The notes: generated by a model not told the origin, from the sequence alone. Positions 27,542-37,582 are shown, counted from the stretch's first letter. The stretch is DNA of 64,000 nt from Bacteroidales bacterium (GCA_024401295.1 JAKSLG010000005.1:1-64000), one strand, 5' to 3'. Translations and numbers: made by a program.

Positions 27542-28090
27542 CTATTTTCCAAACTTCATTTGGCGAAACATCTCCCACAAAACGATGCCGGTCGTAACCG
27601 ACACGTTGAACGAATGCTTTGTGCCAAATTGCGGAATCTCAATGCACATGTCGCTTCCGTCAACGACCTCCTGCTGAACGCCTTTGACCTCGTTGCCCAT
27701 GACAATCGCATAGCGCTTACCGGCATCGACCTTCAGTTCCTGAAGAGCCACACTTCCTTTTGCCTGCTCGATGCTGCAAACCACATAGCCCTCACCACGA
27801 AGCTTATCGATGGCTGCCATCGTATCTTCCGCATATTCCCAGTCAACAGAATCCTCTGCGCCAAGTGCAGTCTTGTGAATTTCAATACTTGGAGGACATG
27901 CCGTGATGCCGCACAACACAATCTTTTCAATCAGCATTGCATCGCAAGTGCGGAATATCGAGCCAACATTATTGAGGCTTCTTATGTTGTCGAGAACAAC
28001 CACGATAGGCGTCTTGCGCTCGTTCTTAAACTGCTCAACGCTCAAGCGCCCCATCTCGTCAATTTTCAGTTTTCTGTGCTTCTCCATCAT
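27542..28090 (-). CDS. TrmH/SpoU-family RNA 2'-O-methyltransferase
   Basis: A 182-aa SPOUT methyltransferase. Knot motifs are VVVLDNIRSLNNVGSIFRTC (motif 1), AIVMGNEVKGVQQEVVDGSD (motif 2) and CIEIPQFGTKHSFNVSVTTG (motif 3). It lacks the extra N-terminal RNA-binding domain of larger relatives, as do many short SpoU proteins. The target (tRNA or rRNA ribose) cannot be inferred. It follows queE by 8 bases and probably shares its transcript. Confidence 0.88.
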   Translation of the reverse strand: MMEKHRKLKIDEMGRLSVEQFKNERKTPIVVVLDNIRSLNNVGSIFRTCDAMLIEKIVLCGITACPPSIEIHKTALGAEDSVDWEYAEDTMAAIDKLRGEGYVVCSIEQAKGSVALQELKVDAGKRYAIVMGNEVKGVQQEVVDGSDMCIEIPQFGTKHSFNVSVTTGIVLWEMFRQMKFGK

Positions 28091-28098
28091 TTTTCTTG

Positions 28099-28920
28099 TT
28101 AAACACCCTCCTTGCTCCCAAACAGGTCAATATGCAAGCGAGGTGTATATCGCCAGCCATTGCGCAGACACATTTCGATGACGATCTTATTGCTTTCGGC
28201 GATGTCCGCAGCCGTAGCACCAAGTGGCATCAGAAAGATGCGCTCATTATCCACAATTTGCGTCAATGACGCAAAACTTGTCTGTATTTCAGACTCATCG
28301 GCTCTGTTGCCAACCACAAATTTCAGCTGAACTCTTCCCGACGCCGCTTCAACACATTTTTTTATCACGTCGATCTGACTGATAACGTCTTCATGACGTC
28401 GCGTCGCGCCATCTGCTTTTATTCCCAACTGCTCCAATTTATTGTCGTTGGGTATGCTCGATTTGAGTTTTGGCGAGATACTCAGCAGATCGCAGTTGTC
28501 AATAACGTCTCTGTCAAATATCGTTCCGTTCGTCTCGACGGTTGTCGTCCAACCCTTTCTTTTACAACGTCTTAGCAATTCTGCTAGTTCTTTCGCCTGA
28601 AGCATCGGCTCGCCACCCGTCACGACGACATGACGCAGATTCCCGCTCATGTTTTTCCGCAACGTCTCCATCACATCATCGACGGTTGTTGCAATCGGAT
28701 TTCCCGGGCCAAACGACGTGTGCGCCGTATCGCAAAGACAGGCTTTACCATTCTGATCTGTCCAGATGCATCGAAGATTACACCCTTGAAGACGGACAAA
28801 CATCGACGGCATTCCGGCATAGAATCCTTCGCCCTGAAGCGTTCCAGCAATGGACAGCCCCGTAGCTCCATTGGCCACAGGGAAAACTCCTTCGCGCGAT
28901 AACAATATTGGCAAATTCAT
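28099..28920 (-). CDS. queE: 7-carboxy-7-deazaguanine synthase (radical SAM)
   Basis: Converts carboxytetrahydropterin to 7-carboxy-7-deazaguanine in queuosine synthesis. Typical QueE features are SIAGTLQGEGFYAGMPSMFV and RLQGCNLRC, then HVVVTGGEPMLQ. The cluster motif is unusual: Cys-X3-Cys-X9-Cys-X-Cys (GCNLRCIWTD then ACLCDT) instead of the common CX3CX2C. The position usually holding the third Cys of CxWCD is Thr, and the Cys-Asp-Thr triplet sits after an insertion, as in the CX14CX2C type known from Burkholderia. Its start overlaps the queC stop (ATGA), supporting the assignment. Confidence 0.88.
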   Translation of the reverse strand: MNLPILLSREGVFPVANGATGLSIAGTLQGEGFYAGMPSMFVRLQGCNLRCIWTDQNGKACLCDTAHTSFGPGNPIATTVDDVMETLRKNMSGNLRHVVVTGGEPMLQAKELAELLRRCKRKGWTTTVETNGTIFDRDVIDNCDLLSISPKLKSSIPNDNKLEQLGIKADGATRRHEDVISQIDVIKKCVEAASGRVQLKFVVGNRADESEIQTSFASLTQIVDNERIFLMPLGATAADIAESNKIVIEMCLRNGWRYTPRLHIDLFGSKEGV

Positions 28921-29600
28921 CGTGGCAGCGGACGATAGATCGAAGTATCAACAACCCCGGCCTCCTTGAACGCTTTTGCACGCAAAAGGCAACTGTCGCA
29001 TGTGCCACAAGGCTTTTCGCCGCCTCGATAACAGCTCCATGTCAAGCCGAAATCAACGCCAAGTTTTTCGCCAAGACGTATCTCATCGGCTTTCGTCATG
29101 TTGATGAAGGGAGCATGCACTTCTATCTTCTGACCACGCTCTGCGCTCATCACGGTTCCAAGGTTGATGGCTTTCTCCATCGCATCGATAAACACCTTGC
29201 GACAATCGACATAACCCGAATAGTCAACCTGGCTAACACCTATATATATATGTTGTGCGCCAACGGCTTCTGCCATCGAAGCAGCCACCGACAGAAACAC
29301 CATGTTGCGTGCCGGCACGTATGTCATCGGAATATCGTTGCGATCAACATCGCCATCTTCGATTGCCATTTTTTCATCTGTCAGCGATGAGCCGCCCCAC
29401 AGACTAAGGTTCAGGCTCACCACCTGATGCGAAACCACGCCGACCTTCTCGGCCACGCGTCGCGCACTCTCAAGTTCACGGCTATGCTTTTGGCCATAGT
29501 CAAACGAAATGGCATAAACTTCGTGACCTTCGCTTTTGGCCAGATAGAGGGCAGTCGTCGAATCCAGACCACCCGAAAGAAGTACTACTGCTTTGCTCAT
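28917..29600 (-). CDS. queC: 7-cyano-7-deazaguanine synthase
   Basis: ATP-dependent conversion of 7-carboxy-7-deazaguanine to preQ0 in queuosine synthesis. The 227-aa protein has the PP-loop SGGLDSTTALYLAKSEG at residues 9-25 and the zinc-binding cluster WSCYRGGEKPCGTCDSCLLR near the C-terminus. It overlaps queE by four bases, a tight translational coupling that matches consecutive pathway steps. Confidence 0.96.
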   Translation of the reverse strand: MSKAVVLLSGGLDSTTALYLAKSEGHEVYAISFDYGQKHSRELESARRVAEKVGVVSHQVVSLNLSLWGGSSLTDEKMAIEDGDVDRNDIPMTYVPARNMVFLSVAASMAEAVGAQHIYIGVSQVDYSGYVDCRKVFIDAMEKAINLGTVMSAERGQKIEVHAPFINMTKADEIRLGEKLGVDFGLTWSCYRGGEKPCGTCDSCLLRAKAFKEAGVVDTSIYRPLPR

Positions 29601-29705
29601 TTTAGTTTTGTTTATAGACAGGATTTTGCGAACTGTCTTTATATGTAAAAGTCTGAGCCATCAGACGTCACCTTCAGTCTAAAGGCTCAAACTTCTTTTC
29701 GTATC

Positions 29706-30521
29706 TTATTTCAACAATGCGGCCATCTGTTCCTGAACCTTCTTTGCCTCTTGTGCTGCCACTTCGGCAAATTTCTCAGTCTTGTCAGCATAGATGATAG
29801 CACGACTTGAGTTGACGATCAGACCACAGTCTTTTGTCATGCCATATTTGCAGACCTCCTCAAGTGAACCGCCTTGTGCACCAATGCCCGGAACGAGCAA
29901 GAAGTGGTTTGGAACAATCTTGCGAATGTCCTCGAACATCTTGCCTTGAGTTGCACCAACGACATACATCATGTTTTCGTCGTTGCCCCATTTTTGGCTT
30001 GTACGGAGCACCTTCTCGAAGAGACGCTCGCCCTCGGCATCTGCCGTAAGCTGAAAATCATGCGAACCCTTATTACTTGTAAGTGCAAGAAGAATGACCC
30101 ACTTGCCCTCGTATGCGAGGAACGGGCTGACCGAATCCTCGCCCATGTATGGCGCAACTGTGAGCGAATCGATGTTCATCTCCTCAAAGAATGTGCGGGC
30201 ATACATTGCACTAGTATTGCCGATATCGCCACGCTTTGCATCGGCGATGATGAAGTGGTTCGCATAGTTCTTATTGAGATATTCGATTGTCTTCTCAAAC
30301 GAAATCCATCCCTTCACGCCCATCGACTCATAGAAAGCCAAATTTGGCTTGTAAGCTACGCAATACGGAGCTGTCGCATCGATAATCTGCTTGTTGAAAG
30401 CAAAAATTGGATCTTCTTCCTTGAGCAAATGCTCTGGAATCTTCTTTATGTCGGTATCCAAACCAACGCAGAGGAACGATTTCTTCTGACGAATCTGTTC
30501 AATAAGTTGCTGCTTATTCAT
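29706..30521 (-). CDS. pyrF: Orotidine-5'-phosphate decarboxylase
   Basis: Decarboxylates OMP to UMP. The 271-aa form is the longer PyrF type; the catalytic Lys-X-X-X-Asp region is seen as [15 protein letters not shown]. Other features are FLCVGLDTD near the start and [17 protein letters not shown] near the end. It is transcribed separately from pyrE. In many Bacteroidales, as I recall, pyrF sits beside prfA-purM; here a FISUMP gene separates them. Confidence 0.94.
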   Translation of the reverse strand: MNKQQLIEQIRQKKSFLCVGLDTDIKKIPEHLLKEEDPIFAFNKQIIDATAPYCVAYKPNLAFYESMGVKGWISFEKTIEYLNKNYANHFIIADAKRGDIGNTSAMYARTFFEEMNIDSLTVAPYMGEDSVSPFLAYEGKWVILLALTSNKGSHDFQLTADAEGERLFEKVLRTSQKWGNDENMMYVVGATQGKMFEDIRKIVPNHFLLVPGIGAQGGSLEEVCKYGMTKDCGLIVNSSRAIIYADKTEKFAEVAAQEAKKVQEQMAALLK

Positions 30522-30794
30522 GACTAATCTTTTTGTTTATGGATGCAAAATTAGCTTTTTATCTCGAAACGAGAAAAACAAACTCATGTCTATCACATAA
30601 GCATGTCAAATTTGGCTCTTCCAAGCCTTCGACAATCATAAGGCAATCCTTCGGGATGCCTTCGAGATCCGTTCGAGATGAGAGCCACACGAAATGATGC
30701 TCAACTGGAGAATCGCAATAGTCATCGCCATGACACTATGTTACAAAAAAACTACACAAACGGACAGCTTCATGCGATTCATAACATTGACTTG

Positions 30795-31643
30795 TTATTT
30801 TGTACCATGACAGACAGGGCGAACCGAGAACCCGCAGTAGCGGCTGCTGACGCCCCAAGGGTTGACGTCGCCCGTGTCGAAGTAGAGATCCCACGCGTAG
30901 GCCGGGCCGTCCTCGCTAAGCGAATTCGACCAGTAGTCGCCGTCGTAGCCCACGTAGTCGAGATCTGTATCCCAGCGGATGCCCGCGGCAGGGAGGAAAA
31001 TATGGACATCAGAAAGTGTGTATGATGATGATGGAGTATTGCCATCATAGACAATAGTTCCCTTGTCATCAGCCTCTTTCGCCTTATAGACGATATAGCC
31101 ATGAACGCTTGTGCCATTATAATCGTTGGTCCATACCCAATAGCATTCGTTGTAGAGTTCCTCCTGCTGGGCGTGTGTTGGGACTACCCAACTGCCACCC
31201 CATGTCTGTGAGGCCACGTCGTCGGCATCTTCAAGTTCGGTCTTGTTGTCAACCGTGCAGTATGAACTGCTTGTACAGTATTTGGTCTGCGTATCATACG
31301 AACCATTGCACCACTTGTATGTGCTCCAGTTGTAGCCTGCCGAATAGCCATCCTTCCATGTAGGGGTGTCGGTGTTGCCACCTGCTGAATAGTGGGTAGT
31401 TACTTCGCCCCACGCGTAGTAATCACCTGAGTCAGAAGCATTTGTTGCGCCGATATTATGGTCGGCCCAAAGAGTGCCGCTTGGAAGCCCAAGATCTACG
31501 GTGTGACCCACAGTACCATTAAACGGAGCGTTGTTCACGTCCTGTGTTTGATCTGATTGGACACTTTCGTCATTGTTAAATGACACCAAACCGAAGCATA
31601 GAGCGACTGCGGCCAAGGCCAATATTTTGTTGAAATGTTTCAT
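30795..31643 (-). CDS. Secreted FISUMP (Fibrobacter major paralogous domain) protein
   Basis: A 282-aa exported protein with a Sec signal (about residues 1-22). From residue 45 it has the FISUMP signature: HTVDLGLPSGTLWADHNIGA, DYYAWGEV, SWVVPTHAQQEELYNECYW and the closing DYWSNSLS with CGFSVRPVC. The family is surface-exposed and often multi-copy in Bacteroidales; its end resembles the C-type-lectin fold. The last ~60 codons are strikingly GC-rich: 39 G/C of 60 at both 30841-30900 and 30901-30960, against 24 and 26 of 60 at 31021-31080 and 31081-31140. This points to a separate origin of the 3' part. No clear promoter was found. Confidence 0.82.
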   Translation of the reverse strand: MKHFNKILALAAVALCFGLVSFNNDESVQSDQTQDVNNAPFNGTVGHTVDLGLPSGTLWADHNIGATNASDSGDYYAWGEVTTHYSAGGNTDTPTWKDGYSAGYNWSTYKWCNGSYDTQTKYCTSSSYCTVDNKTELEDADDVASQTWGGSWVVPTHAQQEELYNECYWVWTNDYNGTSVHGYIVYKAKEADDKGTIVYDGNTPSSSYTLSDVHIFLPAAGIRWDTDLDYVGYDGDYWSNSLSEDGPAYAWDLYFDTGDVNPWGVSSRYCGFSVRPVCHGTK

Positions 31644-31901
31644 TTGACTTTGTGTTTATTGATATTCTGTCGATATTTACCGCAGACGAGCATTGCTCTT
31701 GAAGGTCAAAACGGCTTTCAGGACAAAATATCTTTTCGTACGAAATCATATTTGGGCATAAAGTTACGAAAAAACACAAATCGATTGAGCGTGAAAGAGC
31801 ATGTGGCCCAACAAAGCTAAAAAACAGCCTCGCCTCTTCACATTTTATCAGATTTTTTGTGGACAAAACACAGTTAATCGCGTTAACTATCGCAAAAATG
31901 C

Positions 31902-31932
31902 TTTGTCAGTTATCAATTATGACGTATCTTTG
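31902..31932 (+). promoter_or_regulatory. purM promoter, exact Bacteroidota consensus
   Basis: TTTG (31902-31905), 19 bases, TATCTTTG (31925-31932). Transcription should begin about 31939, roughly 20 bases before the GTG start. Confidence 0.85.
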
Positions 31933-31958
31933 CAGACAAACCATAAATATTAATAGTC

Positions 31959-33125
31959 GTGAGTTCTGAAAGATATAACCTGCGAGGCGTATCGGCATCA
32001 AAAGAAGATGTGCATAACGCTATCAAAAACATCGACAAAGGCCTTTATCCAAAGGCATTCTGCAAGATAATACCGGATATTCTGGGCGGCGACCCTGACT
32101 ACTGCAACATCATGCACGCCGATGGTGCAGGCACGAAATCGTCACTTGCCTACATGTATTGGAAAGAGACGGGCGACCTCAGCGTATGGAAAGGCATTGC
32201 GCAGGACGCACTCATCATGAACATCGACGACCTCCTATGCGTCGGCGCAGTTGACAACATTCTTGTCAGCTCAACTATCGGACGCAACAAGATGCTCGTT
32301 CCGGGCGAGGTGATTTCGGCCATCATCAATGGCACGGATGAACTTCTTGCCGAGCTCCGCGAAATGGGCGTTGGCGTATATGCAACAGGTGGCGAGACTG
32401 CCGACGTGGGCGACCTTGTCCGCACGATCATCGTCGATTCGACTGTCACTTGCCGCATGAAGCGCTCCGACGTGATCAACAACGCAAACATCAAGGCAGG
32501 CGATGTCATCGTAGGCCTTGCATCATTCGGACAGGCGACATACGAGAAGGAATACAACGGCGGCATGGGCTCAAACGGCCTCACAAGCGCCCGTCATGAC
32601 GTTTTCGCAAAATATCTCGCAAAGAAATATCCTGAGAGCTATGATGCTGCCGTGCCAGAAGACCTCGTTTACTCAGGCGGTCTCAAGCTGACAGACAACG
32701 TTGAGGGTTCACCTATCAACGCCGGCAAGCTCGTTCTTTCACCAACCCGCACTTATGCACCAGTTGTCAAGAAGTTGCTCGACGAGCTTCGTCCACGCAT
32801 CCATGGCATGGTACATTGCTCGGGCGGTGCACAGACAAAGGTTCTCCATTTCGTTGAGAATGTTCACGTCGTGAAGGACAACCTGTTCCCTGTTCCACCA
32901 CTCTTCAAGACAATCAAGGAGCAGAGCGGAACAGACTGGAAAGAGATGTATAAGGTATTCAACATGGGCCACCGTCTGGAGGTTTATCTTGATCAGGCCG
33001 ATGCTCAGAAGGTTATTGAGACAAGCAAATCATTCGGCATCGATGCTCAGGTCATTGGTCGCGTCGAGGCATCGGACAAGACTTCGCTCACAATCAAGAG
33101 CGAGTTCGGCACATTCGAATATTGA
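31959..33125 (+). CDS. purM: Phosphoribosylformylglycinamidine cyclo-ligase (AIR synthetase)
   Basis: Closes the imidazole ring of AIR from FGAM with ATP in purine synthesis. The 388-aa protein is the longer Bacteroidota PurM form. Motifs include HADGAGTKSSLAYMYWKETG, the metal/ATP-site IAQDALIMNIDDLLCVGA and VGVYATGGETADVGDLVRTI. The GTG at 31959 is chosen because it directly precedes SSERYNLRGVSASKEDV and lies just after an exact promoter. prfA follows by 15 bases. Confidence 0.94.
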   Translation: MSSERYNLRGVSASKEDVHNAIKNIDKGLYPKAFCKIIPDILGGDPDYCNIMHADGAGTKSSLAYMYWKETGDLSVWKGIAQDALIMNIDDLLCVGAVDNILVSSTIGRNKMLVPGEVISAIINGTDELLAELREMGVGVYATGGETADVGDLVRTIIVDSTVTCRMKRSDVINNANIKAGDVIVGLASFGQATYEKEYNGGMGSNGLTSARHDVFAKYLAKKYPESYDAAVPEDLVYSGGLKLTDNVEGSPINAGKLVLSPTRTYAPVVKKLLDELRPRIHGMVHCSGGAQTKVLHFVENVHVVKDNLFPVPPLFKTIKEQSGTDWKEMYKVFNMGHRLEVYLDQADAQKVIETSKSFGIDAQVIGRVEASDKTSLTIKSEFGTFEY

Positions 33126-33140
33126 TATTAGATACTTGAT

Positions 33141-34250
33141 ATGGCAGAAAATACGATACTTAGCAAACTCGAAGGACTAATGTCGCGTTTCGATGAAGTT
33201 TCGACTCTCATCACCGACCCTGGCGTAATTGCCGATCAGAAACGCTACGTCAAGTTGTCGAAGGAATACAAGGATCTTGGCGACATCTTGAAAGTCCGCG
33301 AGGAGTATATCAAGGCGCTCAACGGTCTTGAAGAGGCAAAGAACATACTTGCCAACGAGAGCGATCCGGACATGAAGGAGATGGCTCGAGAAGAGGCCAA
33401 CGACTGCGAAAAGCGCATTCCGGAGCTTGAAGAGGAGATAAAACTGCTCCTCATTCCAGCCGATCCTCAGGATGATCGCAATGCCGTTCTTGAAATTCGT
33501 GGCGGCACGGGTGGCGATGAAGCCGCAATCTTCGCCGGCGATCTCTTCCGCATGTATTCGAAGTATTGTGAAATGAAGGGATGGACGCTCACCGTCTCAT
33601 CTGCATCAGAAGGCGCAGCCGGCGGCTATAAGGAAATAATCTGTTCCGTGACTGGCGAAAAAGTCTATGGAACATTGAAATATGAATCAGGAGTTCATCG
33701 CGTGCAGCGAGTTCCTGCGACAGAGACACAGGGACGTGTCCATACTTCGGCTGCATCCGTTGCCGTCTTGCCGGAAGCGCAAGAATTTGATGTCGTCATC
33801 AATGAAGGCGAAATCAAGTGGGATACATTCCGAAGCTCTGGTGCCGGCGGTCAGAACGTGAACAAGGTCGAGTCCGGTGTGCGCTTGCGCTACAACTGGA
33901 AGAACCCGAACACTGGCGTTGTTGAGGAGATTCTCATCGAATGTACCGAGACACGAGACCAGCCAAAGAACAAGGAGCGTGCTTTGAGCCGTTTGCGTAC
34001 ATTCATCTACGACAAGGAGCACCAGAAATATATTGACGACATTGCTGCAAAACGCAAGACAATGGTCTCAACCGGCGACCGTTCTGCAAAAATACGCACA
34101 TACAATTACCCTCAAGGTCGTATCACCGATCATCGCATCAATTATACAATATATAATTTAGGTGTGTTTATGGATGGTGATATTCAAGAGTGCATCGACA
34201 AACTCATCGTTGCCGAAAATGCAGAGCGACTCAAAGAAAGCGAACTGTAA
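33141..34250 (+). CDS. prfA: Peptide chain release factor 1
   Basis: Terminates translation at UAA and UAG. The 369-aa protein has the codon-reading tripeptide Pro-Ala-Thr in HRVQRVPATETQGRVHTSAA, which marks RF1 rather than RF2, and the catalytic GGQ in GAGGQNVNKVESGVRL. It is cotranscribed with purM. Confidence 0.97.
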   Translation: MAENTILSKLEGLMSRFDEVSTLITDPGVIADQKRYVKLSKEYKDLGDILKVREEYIKALNGLEEAKNILANESDPDMKEMAREEANDCEKRIPELEEEIKLLLIPADPQDDRNAVLEIRGGTGGDEAAIFAGDLFRMYSKYCEMKGWTLTVSSASEGAAGGYKEIICSVTGEKVYGTLKYESGVHRVQRVPATETQGRVHTSAASVAVLPEAQEFDVVINEGEIKWDTFRSSGAGGQNVNKVESGVRLRYNWKNPNTGVVEEILIECTETRDQPKNKERALSRLRTFIYDKEHQKYIDDIAAKRKTMVSTGDRSAKIRTYNYPQGRITDHRINYTIYNLGVFMDGDIQECIDKLIVAENAERLKESEL

Positions 34251-34331
34251 AAGAAAGACAATATCAGATTGGCACGGGATTTTCCCGTGCCTTCCTTATA
34301 TATAATAGTACGAGACTCAATCTTCAATGCT

Positions 34332-37148
34332 ATGAAAAAAATCGCAATACTCCTATTTCTCTCGCTTATACTCTTCTCGTGTGCAGAAGAGCCTATAGCA
34401 CAGCGTATTCGCATTGACCTCAGCGGAGAGTGGCAAACAGAATTCGGAGCTATAAACCTGCCGGGAACAACCGACGAAGCATTGTTTGGCGACGAGCCTG
34501 CCGACACGACGGCAACAGGGCAACTCACGAGACGCCATTCAATTGCCAAAGCAATAACATATTCGCGTGAGATTGAGATTCCTGATACGATGGCCGACAT
34601 GCGCATTATCCTCCACATGGAAAAGACCAAGCCATCGACGCTCTCGATTGACGGCATGGATATAGAATCGTACGGACATCTGCACACGCCACATGTCTAT
34701 GACCTTACGTATTTTGCTACTCCAGGCAAACATCTTTTCGAGATAAAAATCGACAATAGCGAACGGGCAATACCACAAGAGATAAGTGGTTCGCACGCGA
34801 TATCCGAAGCAACACAGACAAATTGGAACGGCATACTCGGCGATTTCTACATCGAGGCCATGCCTAAGACTTCCATAGAAAGCATCATGCCTTATCCTGA
34901 TGTTGACAACAAGAACGTCATGATGAAAGTCGTCACTCAAAGCGAGTCAGAGTGCGTCATAATCGTAAACATCAAAGGCAAGACCTTCAACACCGACAAG
35001 AAATTCACGTTCGAACGTGAGCAGAAATTCCGTATCAGAGGCGGCAAGGATGCCGTCTTGATGGAGATACCGATGGACGGCTGCCCATTGTGGAGCGAAC
35101 ACAATCCAGCACTTTGTGAGGCCGTTGTTACACTCCGCAGCTTGCAGGGAACCGACGTGCAGAAAACGACTTTCGGCATGCGAAAGTTCGCCACAGACGG
35201 AACACAATTCACAATCAACAACAAGCCGACATTCCTTCGAGGCAAACACGATGCATGCGTTTTCCCGCAAACTGGATACGCGCCAATGGATGTCGAATCG
35301 TGGCTCAAGATATTCAAAACGGCAAAGGCATACGGCATCAACCACTACCGTTTCCACTCATGGTGTCCACCAGAAGCTGCATTCGAAGCCGCAGACTTAG
35401 TCGGCATCTATCTGCAGCCAGAATTGCCATTTTGGGGATGCTTCGAAAAAGACAAATTCAGACTAAACAGATTTCTCTATAACGAAGGCATAGAGATTCT
35501 TGACAAATTCGGCTCACATCCTTCATTTGTCATGATGGCATTGGGCAACGAGCTGTGCGGCGACGTGAATATCATGCGCCAATGGAAAGAAGAATTCCAC
35601 CAGCGCGATGACAGACATCTTTATGCTTTCGGTTCAAACAACAACCTTGGATGGCAGGGACAACAGGAAGGTGAAGACTTCCTCGTCACATGCAGAATTG
35701 GCGGAGAAGAGCCGGAAAAATACAACACACATGTTCGTGCATCATTCTCCTTTGCCGATGCATTTGAAGGCGGCATCCTCAACGGAACATACCCGAACAC
35801 ACGTATGAATTTCGACAATGCGCTGAAGGCATCCACTGTGCCAGTCGTAAGTCATGAGACTTGCCAGTTCCAGATATATCCGGACTTTGCAGAGGAAGCC
35901 AAATACACTGGAGTGCTGGCGCCAATGAATCTTCGCGAATTCCGCCGACGTCTTGGCAAGCAGTTTGAAAATGCCGACGAAATGAGCAAAAAGTTCCACA
36001 TGGCATCAGGAAAACTTGCAATGCTCTGCTACAAAGCCGATATCGAAATGTGTCTCCGCTCACATAACATGGGAGGTTTCCAAATGCTCGATTTGCAAGA
36101 TTACCCAGGACAAGGCACAGCACTTGTTGGAGTGCTCGACGCATTCATGGAATCGAAAGGACTCATCGAAGAAGAGGAGTTCAGAGGATTCTGCTCCGAC
36201 ATCGTGCCACTTGCGCTCATGGACAAATACACATGGACGACAAACGAACATTTCGTAGCCGATATCGCCATTGCGAACTATTCGGAGCAGGATTTCGGCA
36301 AAAGTGTTGAATGGACGATCTCCGACAAAGAGCAAAACAACATTGCCAAAGGAACATTTGACAAAAAAGAGATAAAGAGTGGCAAAGTCGAAAACGTCGG
36401 ACATATCGACATCGATCTCTCTAAGACAGGTGGCATCAACGCCCCATCGATGATGACACTTTCGCTCAACTGCGACAACCGATGCAATACATATAATATA
36501 TATGTATATAGCGACGACGACAAGTCGTGGGAGAATATCCGATACGCGACAGAACTCAACGACAGCGTAAAGGCTCTTCTTGAAAACGGCGAGACCGTTA
36601 TCTTTTCGCCAAAGCATGCCGACATCGAAAACGTCAGCGTTGGTGGAATGTTCACTCCAGACTACTGGAACTATGCAATGTTCAAAAACATTTCGCAAAT
36701 CGTAAACAAACCAGTCTCACCTGGAACACTCGGCTACCTCATCGACGACAAGAACGCAACGCTGACAAACAATTTCCCTACGCAGTTCCACAGCGACTGG
36801 CAATGGTGGACAATTGCCAAGAACACCCGTCCGATAATTATCGACGGCACAGCTATCACGCCAGATGTCATGGCCATAGACAACATAGACCGAGCCCACA
36901 AACTTGGAGTATTGTTCAGCCTCAGCATTGGAAAAGGACATCTCGTTGTCTGCATGACAGATCTGAAAGCCATAACCGACAAGCCGGAAGGCCGACAGTA
37001 CATACGAATGATTGGCCAATATGCCAAAGAGAAGAAAAATGCGACAGAAATGAGTTGGGAAAATGTCGTAGAACTTTTCAGCAGGACAATCGACGAAGAA
37101 GAAATTGCCGGCATCGACAACATTTCAGACTATTCAGAGAAAAGATAA
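34332..37148 (+). CDS. Glycoside hydrolase family 2-like lipoprotein
   Basis: An envelope lipoprotein of about 938 aa. The start at 34332 (MKKIAILLFL) yields the lipobox LFSC; the ATG 63 bases upstream does not. The N-terminal jelly-roll GH2 sugar-binding domain is followed by a beta-sandwich and a TIM-barrel region with KHDACVFPQTGYAPMDVESW and INHYRFHSWCPPEAAFEAAD. The likely acid/base Glu is in MALGNELCGD and the likely nucleophile in VVSHETCQFQIYP. The substrate (a beta-galactoside, glucuronide or mannoside) is unknown. No SusC/D partner is nearby, so this is not a full polysaccharide utilisation locus. Confidence 0.8.
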   Translation: MKKIAILLFLSLILFSCAEEPIAQRIRIDLSGEWQTEFGAINLPGTTDEALFGDEPADTTATGQLTRRHSIAKAITYSREIEIPDTMADMRIILHMEKTKPSTLSIDGMDIESYGHLHTPHVYDLTYFATPGKHLFEIKIDNSERAIPQEISGSHAISEATQTNWNGILGDFYIEAMPKTSIESIMPYPDVDNKNVMMKVVTQSESECVIIVNIKGKTFNTDKKFTFEREQKFRIRGGKDAVLMEIPMDGCPLWSEHNPALCEAVVTLRSLQGTDVQKTTFGMRKFATDGTQFTINNKPTFLRGKHDACVFPQTGYAPMDVESWLKIFKTAKAYGINHYRFHSWCPPEAAFEAADLVGIYLQPELPFWGCFEKDKFRLNRFLYNEGIEILDKFGSHPSFVMMALGNELCGDVNIMRQWKEEFHQRDDRHLYAFGSNNNLGWQGQQEGEDFLVTCRIGGEEPEKYNTHVRASFSFADAFEGGILNGTYPNTRMNFDNALKASTVPVVSHETCQFQIYPDFAEEAKYTGVLAPMNLREFRRRLGKQFENADEMSKKFHMASGKLAMLCYKADIEMCLRSHNMGGFQMLDLQDYPGQGTALVGVLDAFMESKGLIEEEEFRGFCSDIVPLALMDKYTWTTNEHFVADIAIANYSEQDFGKSVEWTISDKEQNNIAKGTFDKKEIKSGKVENVGHIDIDLSKTGGINAPSMMTLSLNCDNRCNTYNIYVYSDDDKSWENIRYATELNDSVKALLENGETVIFSPKHADIENVSVGGMFTPDYWNYAMFKNISQIVNKPVSPGTLGYLIDDKNATLTNNFPTQFHSDWQWWTIAKNTRPIIIDGTAITPDVMAIDNIDRAHKLGVLFSLSIGKGHLVVCMTDLKAITDKPEGRQYIRMIGQYAKEKKNATEMSWENVVELFSRTIDEEEIAGIDNISDYSEKR

Positions 37149-37198
37149 GCGCATTTAGACGGCACACCCCATAAAAACAGGGGATAATACATAAACAT

Positions 37199-37241
37199 AA
37201 GGCAATCTATAGCTAAAAACTATAAGATTGCCTTTTTTTTT
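37199..37241 (+). terminator. Intrinsic terminator after the GH2 gene
   Basis: GGCAATCT / AGATTGCC outer arms with CTATAG / CTATA inner pairing, followed by T9. Confidence 0.85.
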
Positions 37242-37582
37242 GCACACGCACGAGCAGCAAAAATACATATTGCCAGAACACACCCCCTATTTTTAAAGGG
37301 TACATATCAAAATTACAATTTATTCAAAAAGGCGCCATTCAACTTACATTTCTTTAGTTTTTGGAGGCAAAATATTAATTTAACTCTAAATTTTCTATAA
37401 AATTTCGCAATTTACTTGCAGATTATAATTTTTATATCTACTTTTGTTTCGAATTATAAAACGAGCACCAAATATTCGAAAATAATTCAAAACAACAGAT
37501 ACCCCCATTTTAACGATGGGCATGTACAAGAAAAGAGATTTTAGAAGAATAAATAAAAACAATAATACTAAAAACATCATTT
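37242..37582 (+). other. glnN upstream region
   Basis: About 340 bases of AT-rich sequence with no gene. It holds two short C/G-run hairpins (37283-37300 and 37504-37520), similar in form to one at 37168-37184. No exact consensus promoter was found. Given the gene downstream, nitrogen-responsive control is plausible but not shown. Confidence 0.4.

Noticed and set aside
30795-31643. Diversity-generating retroelement
   Set aside because: The FISUMP end looks like a possible variable region, but no reverse transcriptase, template repeat or accessory gene is in the window. Only the GC anomaly is reported.
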